Positions 22,913 to 33,188 of a DNA stretch of 64,000 bases are shown here, piece after piece. The position numbers and the translations under genes are program-made. Source of the DNA: Francisella endosymbiont of Ornithodoros moubata. Its GTDB lineage: Bacteria; Pseudomonadota; Gammaproteobacteria; Francisellales; Francisellaceae. Where the stretch lies: positions 19,180-83,179 of the forward strand of contig LVCE01000006.1 of NCBI GenBank assembly GCA_002095075.2, given 5' to 3'. The notes under the pieces are model-generated. The model was not told the origin of the DNA and ran no database searches. It saw only the letters and a list, made by a program, of their open reading frames with translations. Each line of letters begins with the position of its first letter. Position 1 is the first letter of the stretch.

Positions 22913-25279
22913 TTATCTCTCCTCCTCTACTAGCTTAATACTAACATTATCGCCACTTAAGAAGTCCTTAAATAGTGTCCTTGGAAGCATAATATTTTTA
23001 GCCTGCAAGCTTGGATCAACAACTACTTCAGGGTTTATCTCATTGTCGATATTATAAATTTTGATAACTCCTGAGTGGCCTTTTAGACCTATCTCATCTG
23101 CTAGTTCTTGTGATATTCTCACACCAGCAAAACATTTTGCATCAGTAGTTTTTTGTAAAGGTTCAGCCCTTCTAAGCAGGCTGGTTGTGCTATACATTGA
23201 GTTTGATGCCACAAATGCCACTTCTTTTTGATAATCAAGATTAGTATTAAGAATCTGCATAACATGATTAACACCAACTCTAGCTCGTGTAGCATAAGCA
23301 TCATTAGTAACCTCTGCAACAGTGTTATACTCAAAGCCTTCTAACTCTAGCAGATTACCTAGCACTCTTAGGACTCTCCATAACTCTTTATTACCAGCAT
23401 ATGGTTTAACTACTTGCTTAAACTCTTTTTTATTACCGAATAAATCAACAAAACTTCCACTAGTTTCATAGTGAGTAGCTATTGGTAAAATAATATCTGC
23501 AGTATCTTTAGTAAATTTATCAGCAAATGCTGTAAAGCTTACCACAATATCAATATTCTCTAATGCATTTCTAAGCTTTTGCTCACCATACAAGCTATCT
23601 TTAGATAACTCGGTATGCGCTGTCAAAAGCAACTTGGTATTTGTTTGACCATTTAAACACTTATATGTGCTAAATTTAGCTTTAGAAGAACTAAATATTC
23701 TATCAGCTGCAACAGAGTTGACATTACTTGCTAACACACCACCTCTTACACTAGTAACTTTTTCTAATACATCTAAAATACTAAAAACCGTTTCAAAGCC
23801 ACTTGTGTTGACAATATCTTGACCAATAATTATTTTTGGAGCTTTTGCCGCCACTATTCTATCAGCAACATCTCTAACCTCTGCAGCTGGATCAACTTTT
23901 CTTAGAATTTCATCAAGATCACCATAAGGTAGATTTGCTCTAACAAAAATAGCCTTAAGTAAAGATATTGCAATATATTGAATGTTATCAGCGGATAATC
24001 TTACCTGCTTAATATCATAATTAAAGTTACAATCATAAATGTTCCAAGCAACAGCCTTTGCAGCATTTTTTTCAACTGCATCTTTGATAGCGATATTTAC
24101 TAGTGGATATTCTTTTCTGATATTAGAACCAAAAACAAGGATAAAATCACTTTCGCGAATATCCTTTAATGAGCAGCTTAAACCTTTACCTGCACTAATG
24201 CCTGGAATATCAGCATACTGTCTAACACGAGCATCGATGTTAGCTGAACCCACAGCTGCCAATAACTTCTTCATCAAGTACATTTCTTCTGAAGTTGCAG
24301 TCTCAGATACAATAGCAGAGATTGCCTCAGCGCCATCTTTTTCTTTAGTTTTTTGTATAGTTACTTTAACAAAATCTAATGCCTCTTCCCAAGATACTTC
24401 AACCCAGCCACCAGCTTTTTTAATCATTGGTTGTTCAATTCTATCTTTGCTATACAAACCCGTGTATTCAAACCTATCTCTATCAGCTATCCAAATACCG
24501 GTAATCTCACTCTCTCTTGGGACCACTCTAACAAGTTTATTTTGATAAACATGTGCATTAATCTCGGTTGCTAAGGCATCGCCAGCTGATAGCGTTGGAA
24601 ACTGTTTTAATTCCCATGATCTAGCCTTAAATCTAAACGGTTTTGATGTCAAAGCTCCAACAGGGCAAAGATCTATAATATTACCAGAGATTTCAGAGTC
24701 AACCATTTTACCAGAAATATAAGTACTAATAGCAGAGTGATCTCCCCTACCCATAACCCCAAGTTCTTTGATGCCAGAGATCTCTTCACCAAAACGCACA
24801 CAACGCGTACACAAAATACATCTCGTCATATCAGTAGCCACTAAAGGACCCAACTCAGGATCTTCTACTGTTCTCTTACACTCAAGATATTCTGATGTTG
24901 TATTACCATAGCCCATTGCAATATCCTGCAGCTCACACTCGCCACCCTGATCACAGATAGGACAATCTAATGGATGATTTATAAGCAAAAACTCCATAAC
25001 ATCTTTTTGCATTTGTAATGCTTTCTCCGAACGAGTCTTAACTTTCATTCCATCCATAACCGGTGTTGCACATGCTGGCGAGGCACGTCTTGCACCCTCA
25101 ACATCTACCAAACACATTCTACAGTTTGCAGCTACAGATAATTTTTTATGGTAGCAAAATCTCGGAATGTATATACCGTTTGCATCTGCTACTTCAATTA
25201 TTGATTGATTTGGTAAGGCTTGATAATTCTTACCATCAATCTCTATACTTATCTTTTTGGATTCTTTATTGTCTGACAC
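22913..25279 (-). CDS. nuoG: NADH-quinone oxidoreductase subunit G
   Basis: A 788-residue large Fe-S subunit of the peripheral arm. The N-terminal 2Fe-2S domain ([18 protein letters not shown]) is followed by the His-Cys cluster region ([17 protein letters not shown]) and the 4Fe-4S pair region ([19 protein letters not shown]). The long C-terminal molybdopterin-oxidoreductase-like domain has lost the redox cofactor role in this family. The length is similar to mitochondrial/alphaproteobacterial types (about 690) plus an extended tail. One base separates it from nuoH. Confidence 0.96.
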   Translation of the reverse strand: MSDNKESKKISIEIDGKNYQALPNQSIIEVADANGIYIPRFCYHKKLSVAANCRMCLVDVEGARRASPACATPVMDGMKVKTRSEKALQMQKDVMEFLLINHPLDCPICDQGGECELQDIAMGYGNTTSEYLECKRTVEDPELGPLVATDMTRCILCTRCVRFGEEISGIKELGVMGRGDHSAISTYISGKMVDSEISGNIIDLCPVGALTSKPFRFKARSWELKQFPTLSAGDALATEINAHVYQNKLVRVVPRESEITGIWIADRDRFEYTGLYSKDRIEQPMIKKAGGWVEVSWEEALDFVKVTIQKTKEKDGAEAISAIVSETATSEEMYLMKKLLAAVGSANIDARVRQYADIPGISAGKGLSCSLKDIRESDFILVFGSNIRKEYPLVNIAIKDAVEKNAAKAVAWNIYDCNFNYDIKQVRLSADNIQYIAISLLKAIFVRANLPYGDLDEILRKVDPAAEVRDVADRIVAAKAPKIIIGQDIVNTSGFETVFSILDVLEKVTSVRGGVLASNVNSVAADRIFSSSKAKFSTYKCLNGQTNTKLLLTAHTELSKDSLYGEQKLRNALENIDIVVSFTAFADKFTKDTADIILPIATHYETSGSFVDLFGNKKEFKQVVKPYAGNKELWRVLRVLGNLLELEGFEYNTVAEVTNDAYATRARVGVNHVMQILNTNLDYQKEVAFVASNSMYSTTSLLRRAEPLQKTTDAKCFAGVRISQELADEIGLKGHSGVIKIYNIDNEINPEVVVDPSLQAKNIMLPRTLFKDFLSGDNVSIKLVEEER

Positions 25280-25296
25280 AGAACTACTCCAATCAA

Positions 25297-26571
25297 CTAT
25301 TGATCCACTATACTTCTACCATTATTCTCGATCATATAAATAAACTCATCTCTAAATTTATCTATATAACTCTGGACTGGCCATGCAGCTGCATCACCCA
25401 AACCACAAATAGTATTACCCTCTATATTTGTTGCTACTCTAACTAAAGTATCTATATCTTCAGGTCTTCCCTCGCCCGCAACAATTCTATGTAAAGTTCG
25501 CGCCAACCAGCCAGTACCCTCTCTACAAGGCGTACACTGACCACAAGACTCTTCATAATAAAAATCTACTAGTCTTACTAATGTTCTAACCATACAAGTA
25601 GTTTCATCTAGCACCACAACTGCTCCTGAACCAAACATTGAGCCTGCTGCCGCTATTGATTCATAGTCCATAGTAGCAGCCATCATCTCTTCAGCTGTCA
25701 AGATCTTAGATGAGCTCCCACCAGGGATTACCGCCTTAAGCTTATTACCATTGCGAACACCTCCACACATGTCTAAAAGCTCTTTAAACGGCATACCCAA
25801 ACCTATTTCAACAACTCTCTGCTTCTGAACATGCCCAGAGACACAGAATAACTTAGTGCCACCACTTTTCTCAGTACCTAGTTTTTTAAACCATTTACCA
25901 CCATGCTGCAATATTACCGGCACCGAAGCATAAGTTTCTGTATTATTTATATTTGTCGGCTTGTCATAAAGACCCTTAAACGCAGGGAAAGGTGGCTTAA
26001 ATCTTGGGTGCCCTTTCTTACCCTCAAGTGAATTAAGCAATGCTGTCTCTTCACCACAGATATAAGCACCAGCTCCAATAGCTGAGTATAAATTAAAAGA
26101 GATTCTTGATGATTTAATATTTGTACCTAAAAGACCTACTTGATATGCCTCAATAAGCGCATCCTCAAACCTAGCTATTGGCTCATAAAACTCGCCTCTA
26201 GTATAGTTATAACCTGCACCAGCTCCGACAACATATCCCGCTATAGCCATACCCTCTATTAATTGATGAGGATTATTTCTAAGAATTTCCCGATCTTTAC
26301 ATGTACCAGGCTCACCCTCATCAGAATTACATACAACATATTTCTGTCCTGGAGCGTTGCGTGGCATCAAACTCCATTTCAACCCTGTAGGGAAACCAGC
26401 ACCACCGCGACCTCTAAGCCCAGATATTTTGAGCTCTTCAATAATTATCTCAGGTGGATTTTTTTCTGTTAATATTTTATTCCAGTAGGAATAACCACCC
26501 ACAGATAGGTAAGACTCCAAACTATATGGCTTATCTAAATGCAGGGTACGAAAACAAACTTCATTTGCCAT
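25297..26571 (-). CDS. nuoF: NADH-quinone oxidoreductase subunit F (NADH- and FMN-binding)
   Basis: A 424-residue subunit that accepts hydride from NADH onto FMN. The glycine-rich NADH site [13 protein letters not shown] is at about residues 50-62, followed by the FMN region ([18 protein letters not shown]) and the 4Fe-4S motif [14 protein letters not shown] near residue 345. The length is standard (E. coli 445). The start is 6 bases after the end of nuoE. Confidence 0.97.
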   Translation of the reverse strand: MANEVCFRTLHLDKPYSLESYLSVGGYSYWNKILTEKNPPEIIIEELKISGLRGRGGAGFPTGLKWSLMPRNAPGQKYVVCNSDEGEPGTCKDREILRNNPHQLIEGMAIAGYVVGAGAGYNYTRGEFYEPIARFEDALIEAYQVGLLGTNIKSSRISFNLYSAIGAGAYICGEETALLNSLEGKKGHPRFKPPFPAFKGLYDKPTNINNTETYASVPVILQHGGKWFKKLGTEKSGGTKLFCVSGHVQKQRVVEIGLGMPFKELLDMCGGVRNGNKLKAVIPGGSSSKILTAEEMMAATMDYESIAAAGSMFGSGAVVVLDETTCMVRTLVRLVDFYYEESCGQCTPCREGTGWLARTLHRIVAGEGRPEDIDTLVRVATNIEGNTICGLGDAAAWPVQSYIDKFRDEFIYMIENNGRSIVDQ

Positions 26572-26577
26572 TTATAA

Positions 26578-27066
26578 CTACTCCAAAGAATCAATTATTT
26601 GGTTCACTTTTTCTATAGTTAGATTTTCATAAAAAACTTTATCCACCTCAAGCATAGGTGAACCACAACATGCGCCTTGGCACTCAACTTCTTTAAGGGT
26701 TATACGACCATCTTTAGTGGTCTCTCCAGGCTTAATACCAAGTTTTTTCTCTATATGCGCTAAAATTTCATAAGCTCCATTTATCATACATGAGATATTT
26801 GTACACAAGTTTAACTTATGTCTTCCAACCGGCTTTAGATCATACATACAATAAAATGTAGCAACCTCGTAGACATCAATATTACTAACCTGTAGGTACT
26901 CTGCTAGGGCTGTTTGCAAATCATCGGTCAAATAACCACCATTTTGATCTTGCAAAATATGCAAGCCTTCTAATATTGCTGATCTACGCTGATTGGTAGG
27001 AAACTTACTTAAAACTCTATCAATATCTTTTCTCGCTTGTGGCGATATTAAATCTACTAAAGACAT
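26578..27066 (-). CDS. nuoE: NADH-quinone oxidoreductase subunit E (2Fe-2S)
   Basis: A 162-residue thioredoxin-like subunit holding the N1a 2Fe-2S cluster. The four cysteine positions are seen in CTNISCM and ECQGACCGSPML, and VATFYCMYDLKPVG is a family signature. It lies between nuoD and nuoF and is intact. Confidence 0.97.
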   Translation of the reverse strand: MSLVDLISPQARKDIDRVLSKFPTNQRRSAILEGLHILQDQNGGYLTDDLQTALAEYLQVSNIDVYEVATFYCMYDLKPVGRHKLNLCTNISCMINGAYEILAHIEKKLGIKPGETTKDGRITLKEVECQGACCGSPMLEVDKVFYENLTIEKVNQIIDSLE

Positions 27067-27075
27067 CTTTTTCCT

Positions 27076-28329
27076 CTATCTATCTACATCACCAAACACG
27101 ACATCTATTGTTGAGATAATCACTGGAGTATCCGCTAACATATGCCCAGATAATAATTCATGCATTGCACTAATATGTGCAAATCCTGGAGCTCTCATTT
27201 TTAATCTATATGGCTTATTCGCACCATCTGATTTGATATATACACCAAACTCACCTTTTGGATGCTCAGTACCAACATAAACCTCGCCCTCAGGAGTACA
27301 ATAACCTTCTGAGAAAAGTTTAAAGTGATGTATAAGCTCTTCCATATTATTTTTCATCGCATTTCTCTTAGGAGGTGTGACCTTATGATTATCTGATAAT
27401 ACAGGGCCTGGATTGGCTCTAAGCCAATTAACACATTGCTTGACAAGCTTATTTGACTCGCGCATCTCGGCCATTCTGACAAGATATCTATCGTAACAGT
27501 CACCATTTGCACCAATTGGAATATCAAACTCCAACTTATCGTACACTTCGTAAGACTGAGTTTTTCTAAGATCCCAAGCAACACCACTTCCTCTTAGCAT
27601 TGGACCAGTAAAACCAAGCTCTTTAGCTCTCTCAGCACTTACCGTACCGATATCCACAGTCCTTTGCTTCCATAGCCTATTATCGGTTAAAAGAGTATCA
27701 ATCTCATCTAAAGACTTCTCAAAATCAACAACAAAATAATCTAAGAAATCAAGCATGTTTCCTTGCCTTGGCTTATTTAGCTTCTTTACCTTTCTCTTAC
27801 TAGTAAATCTAGTTTTTTGGTATTGTGGCATTTGTGTTGGTAAGTCTCTAGCAACACCACCAGGTCTAAAATATGCCGCATGCATACGCGCACCAGATAC
27901 AGCTTCATAGCAGTCAAACAAATCCTCTCTGACTCTAAAAGCATATAAAAATACCGTCATTGCACCAAGATCAATACCACAAGCAGCAACCCATAGCAGA
28001 TGGTTTAAAATCCTAGTAATCTCAGCGAACATTACGCGAATATACTTAGCTCTCTCTGGAACCTCTAACTGCAAAAGCTTTTCAATAGCCATCACATAAG
28101 CATGCTCATTACACATCATCGAGACATAATCAAGCCTGTCCATATAACCAATACTTTGGTTATATGGTTTAAATTCAGCAAGTTTTTCGGTACCTCTGTG
28201 CAATAATCCAACATGTGGATCAGCTCGCACAACATTTTCACCATCAAGTTCTAAAATAAGCCTAAGAACACCATGCGCTGCAGGGTGAACTGGGCCAAAA
28301 TTTAGTGTATAGTTTTTATACTCTGCCAT
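27076..28329 (-). CDS. nuoD: NADH-quinone oxidoreductase subunit D
   Basis: A 417-residue quinone-site subunit related to NiFe hydrogenase large subunits. [15 protein letters not shown] near the N terminus and the C-terminal [14 protein letters not shown] are diagnostic. NuoC and NuoD are separate proteins here, not fused as in E. coli. Intact. Confidence 0.97.
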   Translation of the reverse strand: MAEYKNYTLNFGPVHPAAHGVLRLILELDGENVVRADPHVGLLHRGTEKLAEFKPYNQSIGYMDRLDYVSMMCNEHAYVMAIEKLLQLEVPERAKYIRVMFAEITRILNHLLWVAACGIDLGAMTVFLYAFRVREDLFDCYEAVSGARMHAAYFRPGGVARDLPTQMPQYQKTRFTSKRKVKKLNKPRQGNMLDFLDYFVVDFEKSLDEIDTLLTDNRLWKQRTVDIGTVSAERAKELGFTGPMLRGSGVAWDLRKTQSYEVYDKLEFDIPIGANGDCYDRYLVRMAEMRESNKLVKQCVNWLRANPGPVLSDNHKVTPPKRNAMKNNMEELIHHFKLFSEGYCTPEGEVYVGTEHPKGEFGVYIKSDGANKPYRLKMRAPGFAHISAMHELLSGHMLADTPVIISTIDVVFGDVDR

Positions 28330-28353
28330 TACTTTATAAACCCATAGTTATAT

Positions 28354-29004
28354 TTAGTTACGAATCACTCTTGGTGTATTAACCCTATCATCAATCTCTA
28401 CCGGCTCATACACAACTCGACCAAGACTCTCATCATAACGCATCTCAACATAACCGGTTTGTGGAAAATCTTTCCTCAAAGGATGTCCAACAAAACCATA
28501 ATCAGTAAGCACCCTTCTTAGATCAGGATGATTATTAAAGTAAATCCCAAACATATCGTAGACTTCTCTTTCAGCCCAATTCGCTGATGACCATAAGTCA
28601 CTGACAGAATCAACTAAAATAATCTGCGTATCTTTTAATTTACACTTTACTCTAACTCTGACATTACTTGCCATACTTAGTAACTGATAAATAATTTCAA
28701 ATCTATTATTTACATCAGCAGTTTTGAAATCTTGCTGACGCCCTCTAGAAAAACCTGTTTGTGAAACAATCTTACCAACCTGCCAGTCTGATTGACCATA
28801 AGTTAAATAATCAACCGCTGTTACATCTGTAAGCTGCTCAAAAAGATATTCTTTTTTAAGTTTTTCCAAAATCAAATGGATATCGCGCTGATCCTTGATA
28901 GCAACTGTTATCTCACCATAAGCTATACAAATTTCAACACCAAAGCCACTTAAAATCCTTGTTATATTATCAAAATGATCTTGTAATTTAGCACTCACGA
29001 TCAC
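28354..29004 (-). CDS. nuoC: NADH-quinone oxidoreductase subunit C
   Basis: A 216-residue peripheral-arm subunit of complex I. The signature [21 protein letters not shown] and the C-terminal GHPLRKDFP are present. Its start overlaps the end of nuoB by 4 bases, indicating coupled translation. Intact. Confidence 0.96.
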   Translation of the reverse strand: MIVSAKLQDHFDNITRILSGFGVEICIAYGEITVAIKDQRDIHLILEKLKKEYLFEQLTDVTAVDYLTYGQSDWQVGKIVSQTGFSRGRQQDFKTADVNNRFEIIYQLLSMASNVRVRVKCKLKDTQIILVDSVSDLWSSANWAEREVYDMFGIYFNNHPDLRRVLTDYGFVGHPLRKDFPQTGYVEMRYDESLGRVVYEPVEIDDRVNTPRVIRN

Positions 29005-29477
29005 TTCCTCGCTATAGTATCTTTTTTAATAATCTTATTCTGCAGTTGTATAATACCGTAAACTAAAGCCTCAGCAGTAGGCGGACAACCTGGCACATAT
29101 ATGTCAACAGGCATAATCCTATCACAGCCTCTAACTACCGAGTACGAGTAATGGTAATAACCACCACCATTTGCACAAGAACCCATAGAAATTACCCATT
29201 TAGGGTCAGGCATTTGATCATACACTTGGCGTAGTGCTGGAGCCATTTTATTACAAAGAGTACCAGCAACAATAAGTACATCAGATTGTCTTGGAGAGGG
29301 TCTAAAAATTATACCAAACCTATCCAAATCATACCTAGCAGCTCCTGCGTGCATCATTTCTACAGCACAACAAGCTAAGCCAGTTGTTACTGGCCATAAA
29401 GATCCTGTGCGCACCCAGTTTATAAGTGCATCTGCACTTGCGGTTATAAAACCTTTATTTTCGTTACCTATTCCCAC
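29001..29477 (-). CDS. nuoB: NADH-quinone oxidoreductase subunit B (cluster N2)
   Basis: A 158-residue subunit holding the terminal 4Fe-4S cluster N2. The cysteine motifs [19 protein letters not shown] and [14 protein letters not shown] are present. I chose GTG at 29477 instead of ATG at 29498, because an AGGAG ribosome binding site lies 7 bases before the GTG and the earlier start would place that site inside the gene. The GTG gives the standard family length. It overlaps the end of nuoA by 10 bases. Confidence 0.96.
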   Translation of the reverse strand: MGIGNENKGFITASADALINWVRTGSLWPVTTGLACCAVEMMHAGAARYDLDRFGIIFRPSPRQSDVLIVAGTLCNKMAPALRQVYDQMPDPKWVISMGSCANGGGYYHYSYSVVRGCDRIMPVDIYVPGCPPTAEALVYGIIQLQNKIIKKDTIARK

Positions 29478-29866
29478 TCTAAAGCTCCTTTCTTCCAAGC
29501 ATATATTAAGCCTAAGAATAGTATCACTAAAAATATAATCATCGCAAAAAATGCGTGATCTGAAATAGCTGGCATCCCTGCACTAGCTCTTAGATTTATT
29601 CCCCATGGGATAATAAATGCCAACTCTAAGTCAAAAACCAAAAATAATACTGCGATCAGATAAAAACGCACATCAAGCTTCTCTCTTGCATCACCAAAAG
29701 TTGGAAAACCACATTCAAATATTTCCCCTTTGGTTTTATTTGGATTATTTGCACCTACTATTACTGATAAGACTTTACCAATAATTGCAAAAGCAGCACC
29801 TAAACCAAAAGCTATAATTAGGAATATCAATATAGGTGCGAATTGCTCATAAACACTTGTACTCAT
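29468..29866 (-). CDS. nuoA: NADH-quinone oxidoreductase subunit A
   Basis: A 132-residue, three-helix membrane subunit, first gene of the operon. [32 protein letters not shown] is the family core, with the conserved Cys loop near the quinone chamber. No clear ribosome binding site is visible, and the leader from the predicted promoter is only about 25 bases. Confidence 0.96.
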   Translation of the reverse strand: MSTSVYEQFAPILIFLIIAFGLGAAFAIIGKVLSVIVGANNPNKTKGEIFECGFPTFGDAREKLDVRFYLIAVLFLVFDLELAFIIPWGINLRASAGMPAISDHAFFAMIIFLVILFLGLIYAWKKGALEWE

Positions 29867-29899
29867 AGAAAAACGATGATAAAAACAATTAGTGCGGTA

Positions 29900-29928
29900 A
29901 TAATAGCATAATTAGATCCTAAGTACAA
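29900..29928 (-). promoter_or_regulatory. sigma-70 promoter of the nuo operon
   Basis: TTGTAC (29923-29928) and TATTAT (29900-29905) on the minus strand are separated by exactly 17 bases and lie about 35 bases before nuoA. It is a near-consensus promoter in the divergent nuoA-fur gap. Confidence 0.7.
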
Positions 29929-30082
29929 AGTTGATGAGTTTATTTATAGCTTATTGATCGGCTAAACTGGGCATATATTATTAGAAAATATTTAATCATT
30001 CAAAACTCCTTGTCTAAAACCTTTACATAGTTAAGCTTTTCGAATAATCTTTACGTTAGAATTTATAAAATTATCTAAAATA

Positions 30083-30504
30083 ATGACCTCGAAAAATCTT
30101 GATTTAAAAGAATTCGGTTTTAAAGTCACACAACCTCGTGTTGAAATACTTAAATTGTTTGGAAAAAACAAAGACAAACATCTCAGTCCTGATGAGGTTT
30201 TTCTAAACTTAAAGCACAGGGTAGCTCAACAGGAATTGCTACAGTTTATAGAGTACTTAACCAGTTTGAGTCAGCAGGGATAATAAATCGTTTAAAACTT
30301 GACAATGAGCAAGTAATGTATGAGTTAAATCAGAGCGAACATCATGATCATATAATCTGTATTAAGTGTAATATGATACAAGAGTTCTATAGTCCAGAAA
30401 TTGAAGCTCTGCAAAAGCAAATTGTTGAATCGTTTGGTGCTGAAATGATTGATCATAGCCTTAATATTCATGTTAAGTGTAAGTCATGTAGCGAAAAAAA
30501 ATAA
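30083..30504 (+). pseudogene. fur: ferric uptake regulator Fur, frameshifted
   Basis: Fur is the iron-sensing DNA-binding repressor of iron-uptake genes. The frame opens MTSKNLDLKEFGFKVTQPRVEIL, the typical winged-helix start. It runs correctly to about residue 43, then shifts at an AAA (30211-30213) where AAAA would keep the frame. The rest reads in the next frame: GIATVYRVLNQFESAGIINRL, then the metal-binding EHHDHIICIKC and the C-terminal C..C. The span is 422 bases, one short of 141 codons, so a single-base deletion explains it. As read, the product would be a 66-residue fragment lacking most of the recognition helix and all metal sites. Confidence 0.9.
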
Positions 30505-30719
30505 ATCAATAATCATAATTTAAAACTATTCTAAAAAACTATACAACATCAATAAACTCTGAAAATCACTGTTTGGAATATCAGAATGACTTTTTCTGAA
30601 GCTTTTAAACTCAGGATTTCAAACCAATCCTACCAACTTTATTTTTATTATATAGTGTCAATAGCCGTTTATTTAATTTTTGCAATAAAAAATTGTATTT
30701 TACTTTTTTTATAAAAAAA

Positions 30720-30736
30720 ATGATACTCGTTATCAT
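30720..30736. promoter_or_regulatory. Fur box
   Basis: A perfect 6-5-6 inverted repeat, ATGATA-ctcgt-TATCAT, closely matches the Fur operator consensus built from GATAAT/ATTATC units. The flanking TATT on the right extends the match. It lies 17 bases before the start of the fslA remnant, where F. tularensis keeps its iron-regulated fsl promoter. The operator is intact although the adjacent fur and fslA are both broken. Confidence 0.8.
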
Positions 30737-30753
30737 TATTATGAGGATTTAAA

Positions 30754-31000
30754 ATGCATACCGAACAACTCCAAAAAACAAAACTCATCTTAATATAGAG
30801 TCACTTGAATTAATTGGCCTAATAAAAGCTGACTTAAGCTCAACTATCACCGATATTAAAACTTTGACCCTTCAAAACCAGTTTTAAAGGGTTGCTTTAA
30901 GTTTTTATCGCGAAGGACTTCTTGGTTAGCTTTAAAAGAATTAACAATGCTTTATTCTTATAAGAAATAAAATGACAAAATATTAAAAATAAAAAATACC
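30754..31000 (+). pseudogene. fslA: remnant of siderophore synthetase gene fslA (5' part)
   Basis: ATG at 30754, with a GAGG ribosome binding site, reads MHTEQLQKTKLILI and stops. The next frame continues NIESLELIGLIKADLSSTITDIKTL, then stops again. Position after fur and behind a Fur box identifies it as the start of fslA, which in F. tularensis encodes the NIS-type synthetase for the rhizoferrin-like siderophore. The remaining gene and fslB-F are missing. The assignment rests on context and memory of the F. tularensis locus. Confidence 0.65.
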
Positions 31001-31007
31001 AAACTTT

Positions 31008-31326
31008 GACAGATCCAAACAAAACCACACAAAGCTGCTGGAGTGGTGGATATTTTGCTTACCAACTTAACAATCAGTCTATGAGCAATTTCTATGAAGG
31101 CTTGTTAACCTCAAATCCTGAGCCAACACTACTATAAAGAAGCTCTAGCAATAGTACCTCTAGCAAAATAGATATGAGTAAAATACCTCTAACTCCAGGT
31201 ATTACTAATGCAATTTTAGCTGCTGAAACTGGTAAACTCTGTGATAACGCCAAAGAGTTTATATATCAAGTACACAAAGCACTTTTTAGATACATTGCTA
31301 AAGAATATTTAGGAAAAAAATTGTAA
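31008..31326 (+). pseudogene. unassigned coding remnant between fslA and gatB
   Basis: Plus-strand fragments in shifting frames include SGGYFAYQLNNQSMSNFYEGLL and, near the end, PLTPGITNAILAAETGKLCD followed by KEFIYQVHKALFRYIAKEYLG, before a TAA at 31324. The composition looks coding, but no full frame remains. It may be another part of the siderophore locus joined to the fslA head by deletion. I do not recognise the family. Confidence 0.4.
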
Positions 31327-31346
31327 TTAAAGAAAATTAAGAGCTA

Positions 31347-31754
31347 TTAATTAAAATATCCACCAGCTTCAAAACGATCGATAAAATGTTGACTAAAATG
31401 AATTTTATTTAGCCTAATATTTGCTAAAAGTTTCTTATATTGACCAGCTCTAAAAATATAATTTAGAACATAGTAAACATTACCTTTTCCAACAACTTTT
31501 TCGACTTTTGCTTCGAAATTAGTAAAGTCTGCTCTTTCATCAACATAATCATCTAGTAGAGAACATAACTTATCAATAGTTTTCTCATCTGCTCTATCAA
31601 AGTATTTAGCTACCTCATAATGAAACTCATATTTGCTATCATGAAAAAAAGGATAGACATTCCCTTGCCACGCTGCTTTATAACTATCATCAACATAGTT
31701 ACTACTTAAAACATTTAGCTTCATAAGTTCATAGTAAAATTTACTTGTATTCAT
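31347..31754 (-). CDS. uncharacterised 135-residue protein linked to gatB
   Basis: I do not recognise this protein. It has no signal peptide or membrane helix, is mixed charged and aromatic (many Tyr, Phe, Lys), and is probably alpha-helical and cytoplasmic. Its ATG lies inside the end of gatB (14-base overlap), so it is likely translated with the amidotransferase operon. It is an uninterrupted frame where adjacent accessory genes are all broken, which argues that it is a real, used gene. It is followed by the convergent siderophore remnants. Confidence 0.7.
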   Translation of the reverse strand: MNTSKFYYELMKLNVLSSNYVDDSYKAAWQGNVYPFFHDSKYEFHYEVAKYFDRADEKTIDKLCSLLDDYVDERADFTNFEAKVEKVVGKGNVYYVLNYIFRAGQYKKLLANIRLNKIHFSQHFIDRFEAGGYFN

Positions 31755-33186
31755 TATATTTTCCTACTTTATTTAGCTCTTCTTGAACTATTTGATTAAC
31801 TTGCTTAGGGTTTGCTTTACCTTTACTTGCTTTCATAGCCTGCCCTACAAAAAAGCTCATAAGCTTAGTCTTACCAGATTTAAAGTCATCTGCTTGTTGA
31901 GGGTTAGCTGCAATTATGCCTTGGACCAATTCTCGAATCGTACCCTCATCAGATACTTGCTTCAAATCTAGCTTTTCAATAATAGCTTCAACAGAAGCTG
32001 CTGAGTCAATATATTCAGCTATAACTTTTTTAGCATTAGCCTGTGAGATAACATCTTTCTGCACATTAGCAATAATCTCTAACAGAATCTCTGCGGGAAT
32101 CACATCAACAGAGAACTCTTTTTTAGCTCTATTAAGAGTTGATATTAGATCAACTGTTATCCAGTTATAAGCTGGCTTGTGCCCTATCACAACTGTTATT
32201 TGATCATAATAGTCAGCTATCTCAAGATTTGATAACAAAAACTCAACTTCTTGATCTACCAAATGCTCACGATACACTGCTTCACGTTCTTCTGGTTTAA
32301 GCGGCATTTGCTTTTTAATACTTTCAATATACTCATCGGTTATCACCAATGGTAGTAAATCTGGGTCTGGGAAATAACGATAATCAAAAGCATCCTGTTT
32401 AGCACGCATTGAGCGCGTCTCATTAGCATTTGCATCATAAAGTCGCGTTTCTTGCACAACTTCACCTCCTGACTCTAACACAGCAACTTGACGAGCATAT
32501 TCATACTCGATAGCTTTATCAATAAACCTAAATGAGTTTATATTTTTAAGTTCAGCACGCGTACCAAACTCTGCTTGCCTCTGTGGTCTGATAGACAAGT
32601 TTACATCACATCTAAATGAACCCTCTTGCATGTTACCATCACAGATACCTAAATGCTTAACCAATTGATGAAGTTTTTTAAGGTAAGCAATAACCTCTTC
32701 TGCTGATCTAAAATCAGGATATGTCACAATCTCTAAAAGTGGCGTACCAGCACGGTTGTAATCTAAACCTGTCTCACCAGCGACATAACCATGAACAGAC
32801 TTACCAGCATCTTCTTCTAAATGTGCACACTCTATTCTGATAATTTTTATCCCCTTTGAAGTCTCAATTTCTAGTTTACCTTCTTGGACTATCGGATTAG
32901 TCGATTGGCTAATCTGATAACCTTTTGGCAAATCCGGATAAAAATAATTTTTTCGCGCAAAGAAACTATCTTTTGAAATTTTAGCATCTATAGCTAAACC
33001 AAATATTACTGCTTTACGAATTGTCTCTTTGTTTACCACTGGCAATGTTCCAGGCAAGCCTAAGTCTAAAAATGCTGCTTGGGTATTTTGATGCTGCCCA
33101 TACTTTGTTGCAGAAGTCGAAAACAGCTTAGATTTAGTACTTAATTGAATATGGACCTCTAGTCCTATTACCATTTCCCAATTCAC
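31741..33186 (-). CDS. gatB: Asp-tRNA(Asn)/Glu-tRNA(Gln) amidotransferase subunit B
   Basis: A 481-residue subunit that binds and phosphorylates mischarged tRNA before amidation. The GatB signature LDYNRAGTPLLEIVT, with EIHIQL-like VIGLEVHIQL at the N terminus, is present. A C-terminal helical GatB/YqeY domain (from about residue 330) binds tRNA. It lies 2 bases after gatA in a gatC-A-B operon. Length is standard (about 475). Confidence 0.97.
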   Translation of the reverse strand: MNWEMVIGLEVHIQLSTKSKLFSTSATKYGQHQNTQAAFLDLGLPGTLPVVNKETIRKAVIFGLAIDAKISKDSFFARKNYFYPDLPKGYQISQSTNPIVQEGKLEIETSKGIKIIRIECAHLEEDAGKSVHGYVAGETGLDYNRAGTPLLEIVTYPDFRSAEEVIAYLKKLHQLVKHLGICDGNMQEGSFRCDVNLSIRPQRQAEFGTRAELKNINSFRFIDKAIEYEYARQVAVLESGGEVVQETRLYDANANETRSMRAKQDAFDYRYFPDPDLLPLVITDEYIESIKKQMPLKPEEREAVYREHLVDQEVEFLLSNLEIADYYDQITVVIGHKPAYNWITVDLISTLNRAKKEFSVDVIPAEILLEIIANVQKDVISQANAKKVIAEYIDSAASVEAIIEKLDLKQVSDEGTIRELVQGIIAANPQQADDFKSGKTKLMSFFVGQAMKASKGKANPKQVNQIVQEELNKVGKYNEYK

Positions 33187-33188
33187 TA

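Noticed and set aside
24039..24545. 168-residue open frame on the plus strand inside nuoG
   Set aside because: It is antisense to a well-supported complex I subunit and has no recognisable motif, no ribosome site and a low-complexity composition expected from a shadow frame.
25063..25446. 127-residue open frame spanning the nuoG-nuoF junction on the plus strand
   Set aside because: It crosses two real genes on the other strand and shows no protein features.
29001..29498. Longer nuoB start at ATG 29498
   Set aside because: It would place the strong AGGAG ribosome site inside the gene and add seven residues not typical of NuoB; GTG 29477 fits better.
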